Part shown: positions 51,240 through 63,200 of the stretch, piece after piece | Numbering within the stretch: position 1 is the stretch's first letter | Layout of the letters: each line of letters starts with the position of its first letter | DNA from: Prosopocoilus inquinatus | Taxonomy: Eukaryota; Arthropoda; Insecta; Coleoptera; Lucanidae | Assembly (NCBI GenBank): GCA_036172665.1 | Contig: JAYKNF010000017.1 | Span: 248,001-312,000 of the forward strand | Direction of reading: 5' to 3' | DNA: 64,000 nt | The notes under the pieces: model-generated | The model's database searches: none | Told to the model about the DNA's origin: nothing | Seen by the model: only the letters and a program-made list of their open reading frames with translations | Position numbers and translations under genes: made by a program

Positions 51240-54200
51240 CTTCGTATCTCACTTCAGAGTTACTTGAGCCCATCCAAACGTCAAATAACATGATAGATGA
51301 GTAAGGCTCGATTAGGTACATCACAGGAACAACGCTAATATGTGTTGTTTCGTTTAAAACTATTTCCAGCTCCTCCTGTATCCGAAAACTTCGTATCTCA
51401 CATCAGGGATACTGGAGTCCATCCAAACGTCAAATAACATGATAGATAAGTAAGGATCGATTAGATACAGCGCAGGAACAACGCTAGTACGTGTTGTTTC
51501 GTTCAAAACTATTTCCAGCTTCTGCTGCGTCCGAAAACTTTGTATCTCACATCAGAGTCATTTGAGTCCATCGAAACGCCAAATAACATGATGGATGAGT
51601 AAGGATCGATTAGATACATCACAGGAACAACGAAAATGCGTGCTGTTTCGTTTAAAACTATTTCCAGCTTCTGCTGAGTCCGAAAATTTCGTGTCTCACA
51701 TTAGAGTTACTGGAGTCCATCGAAACGTCAAATAACATAGTAGCTAAGTAAGGATCGATTAGATACATCACAGGAGCAACGCTAATACGTGTTGTTTCGT
51801 TCAAAACTATTTCCAGCTTCTGCTGCGTCCGAAAACTTTGTATCTCACATCAGAGTTACTGGAGTCCATCGAAACGTCAAATAACATAGTAGCTAAGTAA
51901 GGATCGATTAGATACATCACAGGAGCAACGCTAATACGTGTTGTTTCGTTCAAAACTATTTCCAGCTTCTGCTGCGTCCGAGAACTTCGTATCTCACATC
52001 AGTTACTAGAGTAAATCGAAACGTCAAATAACATGATAGATAAGTAAGGATCGATTAGATACATCACAGGAACAACGCTAATACGTGTTGTTTCGTTCAA
52101 AACTATTTTCAGCTTCTGCTGCGTCCGAAAACTTCGTATCTCACTTCAGAGATACTGGAGCCCATCCAATCGTCAAATAACATGAGATGAGTAAGGATCG
52201 ATTAGATACATCACAGGAACAACGCTAATACGTGTTGTTTCGTTTAAAATTATTTCCAGCTTCTGCTGCGTCCGAAAACTTTGTATCTCACATCAGAGTT
52301 ACTGGAGTCCATCCAAACGTCAAATAACATGATAGATGAGTAAGGATCGATTAGATACATCACAGGAAAAACGCTAATACGTGTTGTTTCGTTCAAAACT
52401 ATTTTCAGCTTCTGCTGCGTTCGAAAATTTCGTATCTCACATCATAGTTACTGGTGTCCATCGAAACGTCAAATAACATAGTAGATAAGTAAGGATCGAT
52501 TAGATACATCACAGGAACAACGCTAATACGTGTTGTTTCGTTCAAAACTATTTACAGCTTCTGCTGCGTCCGAAAACTTCGTATCTCACTTCAGAGTTGC
52601 TGGAGCCCATCCAAACGTCAAATAACATGATAGATAAGTAAGGATCGATTATATACATCACAGGAACAACGTTAATGCTTGTTGTTTCATTTAAAACTAT
52701 TTCCAGCTTCTACTGCGTCCGAGAACTTCGTATCTCACATCAGAGTTACTAGAGTCCATCGAAACGTCAAATAACATGATAGATAAGTAAGGATCGATTA
52801 GATACATCACAGGAACAACGCTAGTACTTGTTGTTTCGTTCAAAATTATTTCCAGCTTCTGCTGCGTCCGAAAACTTTGTATCTCACATCAGAGTTACTG
52901 GAGTCCTTCCAAACGTCAAATAACATAATAGATGAGTAAGGATCGATTAGATACATCACAGGAACATCGCTAATGCGTGTTGTTTCATTTAAAACTATTT
53001 CCAGTTTCTGCTGCGTCCGAGAACTTCGTATCTCACATCAGAGTTACTAGAGTAAATCGAAACGTCAAAGAACATGATAGATGAGTAAGGATCGATTAGA
53101 TACATCACAGGAACATCGCTAATGCGTGTTGTTTCATTTAAAACTATTTCCAGTTTCTGCTGCGTCCGAGAACTTCGTATCTCACATCAGAGTTACTAGA
53201 GTAAATCGAAACGTCAAAGAACATGATAGATAAGTGAGGATCGATTAGATACATCACAGGAACAACGCTAATACGTGTTGTTTCGTTTAAAACTATTTCC
53301 AGCTTCTGCTGCGTCCAAAAACTTCGTATCTCACATCAGAGTTACTGGAGTACACCGAAACGTCAAATAACAAGATAGATAAGTAAGGATCGATTAGATA
53401 CATCACAGGAACAACGCTAATGCGTATTGTTTCGTTTAAAACTATTTCCAGCTCCTCCTGTGTCCGAAAACTTCGTATCTCACATCAGAGTTACTAGAGA
53501 TCATCGAAACGTCAAATATTACGATAAAGAAGTAAGGATCGATTAGATACATCACAGGAACAACGCTAATCCGTGTTGTTTCGTTTAAAACTATTTCCAG
53601 CTCCTGCTGCGTCCAAAAACTTCGTATCTCACATCAGAGTTACTGGAGTCCACCGAAACGTCAAATAACAAGATAGATAAGTAAGGATCGATTAGATACA
53701 TCACAGGAACAACGCTAATGCGTATTGTTTCGTTTAAAACTATTTCCAGCTCCTCCTGTGTCCGAAAACTTCGTATCTCACATCAGAGTTACTAGAGATC
53801 ATCGAAACGTCAAATATTACGATAAAGAAGTAAGGATCGATTAGATACATCACAGGAACAACGCTAATCCGTGTTGTTTCGTTTAAAACTATTTCCAGCT
53901 CCTGCTGCGTCCAAAAACTTCGTATCTCCCATCAGAGTTACTAGAGTCCATCGAAACGTCAAATAACATGATAGATGAGTAAGGATCCATTAGATACATC
54001 ACAGGAACAACGCTAATGCGTGTTGTTTCATTTAAAACTATTTCCAGCTTCTGCTGCGTCCGAGAACTTCGTATCTCACATCATAGTTACTGGTGTCCAT
54101 CGAAACGTCAAATAACATAGTAGATAAGTAAAGATCGATTAGATACATCACAGGAACAACGCTAATACGTGTTGTTTCGTTTAAAACTATTTCCAGCTCC

Positions 54201-57200
54201 TCCTGTATCCGAAAACTGCGTATCTCACATCAGGGATAATGGAGTCCATCCAAACGTCAAATAACATGATAGATAAGTAAGGATCGATTAGATATAGTAG
54301 AAGAACAACGCTAATGCGTTTTGTTTCGTTCAAAACTATTTCCAGCTTCTGCTGCGTCCGAGAACTTCGTATCTCACATCAGAGTTACTAGAGTCCATCG
54401 AAACGTCAAATAACATGATAGATAAGTAAGGATCGATTAGATACATCACAGGAACAACGCTAGTACGTGTTGTTTCGTTCAAAACTATTTCCAGCTTCTG
54501 CTGCGTCCGAGAACTTCGTATCTCATATCATAGTTACTGGTGTCCATCCAAACGTCAAATAACATGATAGATAAGTAAGGATCGATTAGATACATCACAG
54601 GAACAATGCTAATGCTTGTTGTCTCATTTAAAACTATTTCCAGCTTCTACTGCGTCCGAGAACTTCGTATCTCACATCAGAGTTACTAGAGTCCATCGAA
54701 ACGTCAAATAACATGATAGATAAGTAAGGATCGATTAGATACATCACAGGAACAACGCTAATACGTGTTGTTTCGTTCAAAACTATTTTCAGCTTCTGCT
54801 GCGTCCGAAAACTTCGTATCTCACTTCAGAGTTACTGGAGCCCATCCAAACGTCAAATAACATTATAGATGAGTAAGGATCGATTAGATACATCACAGGA
54901 ACAACGCTAATACGTGTTGTTTCGTTTAAAATTATTTCCAGCTTCTGCTGCGTCCGAAAATTTTGTATCTCACATCAGAGTTACTGGAGTCCATCCAAAC
55001 GTCAAATAACATGATAGATGAGTAAGGATCGATTAGATACATCACAGGAACAACGCTAATACGTGTTGTTTCGTTTAAAACTATTTCCAGCTCCTGCTGC
55101 GTCCAAAAACTTCGTATCTCACATCAGAGTTACTAGAGTCCATCGAAACGTCAAATAACATGATAGATAAGTAAGGATCGATTAGATACATCACAGGAAC
55201 AACGCTAATGCGTATTGTTTCGTTTAAAACTATTTCCAGCTCCTCCTGTGTCCGAAAACTTCGTATCTCACATCAGAGTTACCAGAGCCCATCGAAACGT
55301 CAAATATTACGATAGAGAAGTAAGGATCGATTAGATACATCACAGGAACAACGCTAATACGTGTTGTTTCGTTTAAAACTATTTCCAGTTTCTGCTGCGT
55401 CCGAGAACTTCGTATCTCACATCAGAGTTACTAGAGTAAATCGAAACGTCAAATAACATGATAGATAAGTAAGGATCGATTAGATACATCACACGAACAA
55501 CGCTAATGCGTATTGTTTCGTTTAAAACTATTTCCAGCTCCTCCTGTGTCCGAAAACTTCGTATCTCACATCAGAGTTACCAGAGCCCATCGAAACGTCA
55601 AATATTACGATAGAGAAGTAAGGATCGATTAGATACATCACAGGAACAACGCTAATACGTGTTGTTTCGTTTAAAACTATTTCCAGCTCCTGCTGCGTCC
55701 AAAAACTTTGTATCTCACATCAGAGTTACTAGAGTCCATCGAAACGTCAAATAACATGATAGATAAGTAAGGATCGATTAGATACATCACAGGAACATCG
55801 CTAATGCGTGTTGTTTCATTTAAAACTATTTCCAGTTTCTGCTGCGTCCGAGAACTTCGTATCTCACATCAGAGTTACTAGAGTAAATCGAAACTTCAAA
55901 TAACATAATAGATAAGTAAGGATCGATTAGATACATCACAGGAACAACGCTAATGCGTATTGTTTCGTTTAAAACTATTTCCAGCTCCTCCTGTGTCCGA
56001 AAACTTCGTATCTCACATCAGAGTTACTAGAGCCCATCGAAACGTCAAATATTACGATAGAGAAGTAAGGATCGATTAGATACATCACAGGAACAACGCT
56101 AATCCGTGTTGTTTCGTTTAAAACTATTTCCAGCTTCAGCTGCGTCCGAAAACTTCGTATCTCACTTCAGAGTTACTAGAGTCCATCGAAACATCAAATA
56201 ACATGATAGATAAGTAAGGATCGATTAGATGCATCACAGGAACATCGCTAATGCGTGTTGTTTCCTTTAAAACTATTTCCAGTTTCTGCTGCGTCCGAGA
56301 ACTTCGTATCTCATATCAGAGTTACTAGAGTAAATCGAAACGTCAAATAACATGATAGATAAGTAAGGATCGATTAGATACATCACAGGAACAACGCTAA
56401 TACGTGTTGTTTCGTTCAAAACTATTTTCAGCTTCTGCTGCGTCCGAAAACTTCGTATCTCACATCAGAGTTACTAGAGAGTCCATCGAAACGTCAAATA
56501 ACATGATAGATAAGTAAGGATCGATTAGATACATCACAGGAACAACGCTAATACGTGTTGTTTCGTTCAAAACTATTTTCAGCTTCTGCTGCGTCCGAAA
56601 ACTTCGTATCTCACTTCAGAGTTACTGGAGCCCATAAAAACGTCAAATAACATGATAGATGAGTAAGGATCTATTAGATACATCACAGGAACAACGCTAA
56701 TACGTGTTGTTTCGTTTAAAACTATTTCCAGCTCCTCCTGTGTCTGAAAACTTCGTATCTCACATCAGGGATACTGGAGTCCATCCAAACGTCAAATAAC
56801 ATGATAGATAGGTAAGGATCGATTAGATACATCACAGGAACAACGCTAATGCGCGTTGTTTCATTTAAAACTATTTCCAGCTTCTACTGCGTCCGAGAAC
56901 TTCGTATCTCACATCAGAGTTACTAGAGCCCATCCAAACGTCAAATAACATGATAGATAAGTAAGGATCGATTAGATACATCACAGGAACAACGCTAATG
57001 CGTGTTGTTTCATTTAAAACTATTTCCAGCTTCTACTGCGTCCGAGAACATCGTATCTCACATCAGAGTTACTAGAGTCCATCCAAACGTCAAATAACAT
57101 GATAGATGAGTAAGGATCGATTAGATACAACACAGGAACAACGCTACTACGTGTTGTTTCGTTTAAAACTATTTCCAGCTCCTGCTGCGTCCAAAAACTT

Positions 57201-60200
57201 CGTATCTCACATCAGAGTTACTAGAGAGTCCATCGAAACGTCAAATAACATGATAGATAAGTAAGGATCGATTAGATACATCACAGGAACAACGCTAATA
57301 CGTGTTGTTTCGTTCAAAACTATTTTCAGCTTCTGCTGCGTCCGAAAACTTCGTATCTCACTTCAGAGTTACTGGAGCCCATAAAAACGTCAAATAACAT
57401 GATAGATGAGTAAGGATCTATTAGATACATCACAGGAACAACGCTAATACGTGTTGTTTCGTTTAGAACTCTTTCCAGCTTCTGCTGCGTCCGAATACTT
57501 CGTATCTCACTTCAGAGCTACTGGAGCCCATCCAAACGTCAAATAACATGATAGATGAGTAAGGATCGTTTAGATACATCACAGGAACAACGCCAATACG
57601 TGTTGTTTCGTTTAAAACTATTTCCAGCTTCTGCTGCGTCCAAAAACTTCGTATCTCACATCAGAGTTACTGGAGTCCACCGAAACGTCAAATATCATGA
57701 TAGATAAGTAGGGATCGATTAGATACATCACAGGTACAACGCTAATGGGTATTGTTTCGTTTAAAACTATTTCCAGCTCCTCCTGTGTCCGAAAACTTCG
57801 TATCTCACTTCAGAGTTACTTGAGCCCATCCAAACGTCAAATAACATGATAGATGAGTAAGGCTCGATTAGGTACATCACAGGAACAACGCTAATATGTG
57901 TTGTTTCGTTTAAAACTATTTCCAGCTCCTCCTGTATCCGAAAACTTCGTATCTCACATCAGGGATACTGGAGTCCATCCAAACGTCAAATAACATGATA
58001 GATAAGTAAGGATCGATTAGATACAGCGCAGGAACAACGCTAGTACGTGTTGTTTCGTTCAAAACTATTTCCAGCTTCTGCTGCGTCCGAAAACTTTGTA
58101 TCTCACATCAGAGTCATTTGAGTCCATCGAAACGCCAAATAACATGATGGATGAGTAAGGATCGATTAGATACATCACAGGAACAACGAAAATGCGTGCT
58201 GTTTCGTTTAAAACTATTTCCAGCTTCTGCTGAGTCCGAAAATTTCGTGTCTCACATTAGAGTTACTGGAGTCCATCGAAACGTCAAATAACATAGTAGC
58301 TAAGTAAGGATCGATTAGATACATCACAGGAGCAACGCTAATACGTGTTGTTTCGTTCAAAACTATTTCCAGCTTCTGCTGCGTCCGAAAACTTTGTATC
58401 TCACATCAGAGTTACTGGAGTCCATCGAAACGTCAAATAACATAGTAGCTAAGTAAGGATCGATTAGATACATCACAGGAGCAACGCTAATACGTGTTGT
58501 TTCGTTCAAAACTATTTCCAGCTTCTGCTGCGTCCGAGAACTTCGTATCTCACATCAGTTACTAGAGTAAATCGAAACGTCAAATAACATGATAGATAAG
58601 TAAGGATCGATTAGATACATCACAGGAACAACGCTAATACGTGTTGTTTCGTTCAAAACTATTTTCAGCTTCTGCTGCGTCCGAAAACTTCGTATCTCAC
58701 TTCAGAGATACTGGAGCCCATCCAATCGTCAAATAACATGAGATGAGTAAGGATCGATTAGATACATCACAGGAACAACGCTAATACGTGTTGTTTCGTT
58801 TAAAATTATTTCCAGCTTCTGCTGCGTCCGAAAACTTTGTATCTCACATCAGAGTTACTGGAGTCCATCCAAACGTCAAATAACATGATAGATGAGTAAG
58901 GATCGATTAGATACATCACAGGAAAAACGCTAATACGTGTTGTTTCGTTCAAAACTATTTTCAGCTTCTGCTGCGTTCGAAAATTTCGTATCTCACATCA
59001 TAGTTACTGGTGTCCATCGAAACGTCAAATAACATAGTAGATAAGTAAGGATCGATTAGATACATCACAGGAACAACGCTAATACGTGTTGTTTCGTTCA
59101 AAACTATTTACAGCTTCTGCTGCGTCCGAAAACTTCGTATCTCACTTCAGAGTTGCTGGAGCCCATCCAAACGTCAAATAACATGATAGATAAGTAAGGA
59201 TCGATTATATACATCACAGGAACAACGTTAATGCTTGTTGTTTCATTTAAAACTATTTCCAGCTTCTACTGCGTCCGAGAACTTCGTATCTCACATCAGA
59301 GTTACTAGAGTCCATCGAAACGTCAAATAACATGATAGATAAGTAAGGATCGATTAGATACATCACAGGAACAACGCTAGTACTTGTTGTTTCGTTCAAA
59401 ATTATTTCCAGCTTCTGCTGCGTCCGAAAACTTTGTATCTCACATCAGAGTTACTGGAGTCCTTCCAAACGTCAAATAACATAATAGATGAGTAAGGATC
59501 GATTAGATACATCACAGGAACATCGCTAATGCGTGTTGTTTCATTTAAAACTATTTCCAGTTTCTGCTGCGTCCGAGAACTTCGTATCTCACATCAGAGT
59601 TACTAGAGTAAATCGAAACGTCAAAGAACATGATAGATGAGTAAGGATCGATTAGATACATCACAGGAACATCGCTAATGCGTGTTGTTTCATTTAAAAC
59701 TATTTCCAGTTTCTGCTGCGTCCGAGAACTTCGTATCTCACATCAGAGTTACTAGAGTAAATCGAAACGTCAAAGAACATGATAGATAAGTGAGGATCGA
59801 TTAGATACATCACAGGAACAACGCTAATACGTGTTGTTTCGTTTAAAACTATTTCCAGCTTCTGCTGCGTCCAAAAACTTCGTATCTCACATCAGAGTTA
59901 CTGGAGTACACCGAAACGTCAAATAACAAGATAGATAAGTAAGGATCGATTAGATACATCACAGGAACAACGCTAATGCGTATTGTTTCGTTTAAAACTA
60001 TTTCCAGCTCCTCCTGTGTCCGAAAACTTCGTATCTCACATCAGAGTTACTAGAGATCATCGAAACGTCAAATATTACGATAAAGAAGTAAGGATCGATT
60101 AGATACATCACAGGAACAACGCTAATCCGTGTTGTTTCGTTTAAAACTATTTCCAGCTCCTGCTGCGTCCAAAAACTTCGTATCTCACATCAGAGTTACT

Positions 60201-63200
60201 GGAGTCCACCGAAACGTCAAATAACAAGATAGATAAGTAAGGATCGATTAGATACATCACAGGAACAACGCTAATGCGTATTGTTTCGTTTAAAACTATT
60301 TCCAGCTCCTCCTGTGTCCGAAAACTTCGTATCTCACATCAGAGTTACTAGAGATCATCGAAACGTCAAATATTACGATAAAGAAGTAAGGATCGATTAG
60401 ATACATCACAGGAACAACGCTAATCCGTGTTGTTTCGTTTAAAACTATTTCCAGCTCCTGCTGCGTCCAAAAACTTCGTATCTCCCATCAGAGTTACTAG
60501 AGTCCATCGAAACGTCAAATAACATGATAGATGAGTAAGGATCCATTAGATACATCACAGGAACAACGCTAATGCGTGTTGTTTCATTTAAAACTATTTC
60601 CAGCTTCTGCTGCGTCCGAGAACTTCGTATCTCACATCATAGTTACTGGTGTCCATCGAAACGTCAAATAACATAGTAGATAAGTAAAGATCGATTAGAT
60701 ACATCACAGGAACAACGCTAATACGTGTTGTTTCGTTTAAAACTATTTCCAGCTCCTCCTGTATCCGAAAACTGCGTATCTCACATCAGGGATAATGGAG
60801 TCCATCCAAACGTCAAATAACATGATAGATAAGTAAGGATCGATTAGATATAGTAGAAGAACAACGCTAATGCGTTTTGTTTCGTTCAAAACTATTTCCA
60901 GCTTCTGCTGCGTCCGAGAACTTCGTATCTCACATCAGAGTTACTAGAGTCCATCGAAACGTCAAATAACATGATAGATAAGTAAGGATCGATTAGATAC
61001 ATCACAGGAACAACGCTAGTACGTGTTGTTTCGTTCAAAACTATTTCCAGCTTCTGCTGCGTCCGAGAACTTCGTATCTCATATCATAGTTACTGGTGTC
61101 CATCCAAACGTCAAATAACATGATAGATAAGTAAGGATCGATTAGATACATCACAGGAACAATGCTAATGCTTGTTGTCTCATTTAAAACTATTTCCAGC
61201 TTCTACTGCGTCCGAGAACTTCGTATCTCACATCAGAGTTACTAGAGTCCATCGAAACGTCAAATAACATGATAGATAAGTAAGGATCGATTAGATACAT
61301 CACAGGAACAACGCTAATACGTGTTGTTTCGTTCAAAACTATTTTCAGCTTCTGCTGCGTCCGAAAACTTCGTATCTCACTTCAGAGTTACTGGAGCCCA
61401 TCCAAACGTCAAATAACATTATAGATGAGTAAGGATCGATTAGATACATCACAGGAACAACGCTAATACGTGTTGTTTCGTTTAAAATTATTTCCAGCTT
61501 CTGCTGCGTCCGAAAATTTTGTATCTCACATCAGAGTTACTGGAGTCCATCCAAACGTCAAATAACATGATAGATGAGTAAGGATCGATTAGATACATCA
61601 CAGGAACAACGCTAATACGTGTTGTTTCGTTTAAAACTATTTCCAGCTCCTGCTGCGTCCAAAAACTTCGTATCTCACATCAGAGTTACTAGAGTCCATC
61701 GAAACGTCAAATAACATGATAGATAAGTAAGGATCGATTAGATACATCACAGGAACAACGCTAATGCGTATTGTTTCGTTTAAAACTATTTCCAGCTCCT
61801 CCTGTGTCCGAAAACTTCGTATCTCACATCAGAGTTACCAGAGCCCATCGAAACGTCAAATATTACGATAGAGAAGTAAGGATCGATTAGATACATCACA
61901 GGAACAACGCTAATACGTGTTGTTTCGTTTAAAACTATTTCCAGTTTCTGCTGCGTCCGAGAACTTCGTATCTCACATCAGAGTTACTAGAGTAAATCGA
62001 AACGTCAAATAACATGATAGATAAGTAAGGATCGATTAGATACATCACAGGAACAACGCTAATGCGTATTGTTTCGTTTAAAACTATTTCCAGCTCCTCC
62101 TGTGTCCGAAAACTTCGTATCTCACATCAGAGTTACCAGAGCCCATCGAAACGTCAAATATTACGATAGAGAAGTAAGGATCGATTAGATACATCACAGG
62201 AACAACGCTAATACGTGTTGTTTCGTTTAAAACTATTTCCAGCTCCTGCTGCGTCCAAAAACTTTGTATCTCACATCAGAGTTACTAGAGTCCATCGAAA
62301 CGTCAAATAACATGATAGATAAGTAAGGATCGATTAGATACATCACAGGAACATCGCTAATGCGTGTTGTTTCATTTAAAACTATTTCCAGTTTCTGCTG
62401 CGTCCGAGAACTTCGTATCTCACATCAGAGTTACTAGAGTAAATCGAAACTTCAAATAACATAATAGATAAGTAAGGATCGATTAGATACATCACAGGAA
62501 CAACGCTAATGCGTATTGTTTCGTTTAAAACTATTTCCAGCTCCTCCTGTGTCCGAAAACTTCGTATCTCACATCAGAGTTACTAGAGCCCATCGAAACG
62601 TCAAATATTACGATAGAGAAGTAAGGATCGATTAGATACATCACAGGAACAACGCTAATCCGTGTTGTTTCGTTTAAAACTATTTCCAGCTTCAGCTGCG
62701 TCCGAAAACTTCGTATCTCACTTCAGAGTTACTAGAGTCCATCGAAACATCAAATAACATGATAGATAAGTAAGGATCGATTAGATGCATCACAGGAACA
62801 TCGCTAATGCGTGTTGTTTCCTTTAAAACTATTTCCAGTTTCTGCTGCGTCCGAGAACTTCGTATCTCATATCAGAGTTACTAGAGTAAATCGAAACGTC
62901 AAATAACATGATAGATAAGTAAGGATCGATTAGATACATCACAGGAACAACGCTAATACGTGTTGTTTCGTTCAAAACTATTTTCAGCTTCTGCTGCGTC
63001 CGAAAACTTCGTATCTCACATCAGAGTTACTAGAGAGTCCATCGAAACGTCAAATAACATGATAGATAAGTAAGGATCGATTAGATACATCACAGGAACA
63101 ACGCTAATACGTGTTGTTTCGTTCAAAACTATTTTCAGCTTCTGCTGCGTCCGAAAACTTCGTATCTCACTTCAGAGTTACTGGAGCCCATAAAAACGTC

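Larger units (their letters stand above)
49560..57808. repeat. Block P2: second copy of the higher-order unit, interrupted
   Basis: It follows P1 at a lag of 16,701 bp up to about 53.86 kb, then at 17,446-17,447 bp because it keeps the five monomers P1 lost and the single base P1 lost near 38,805. It runs to the gctaatgggtattg monomer near 57.75 kb (40.3 kb in P1), where the next monomers should be of the 40.35-kb type. Instead the array jumps back to the 51.25-kb type. No other interruption or foreign insertion was seen. Confidence 0.87.
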
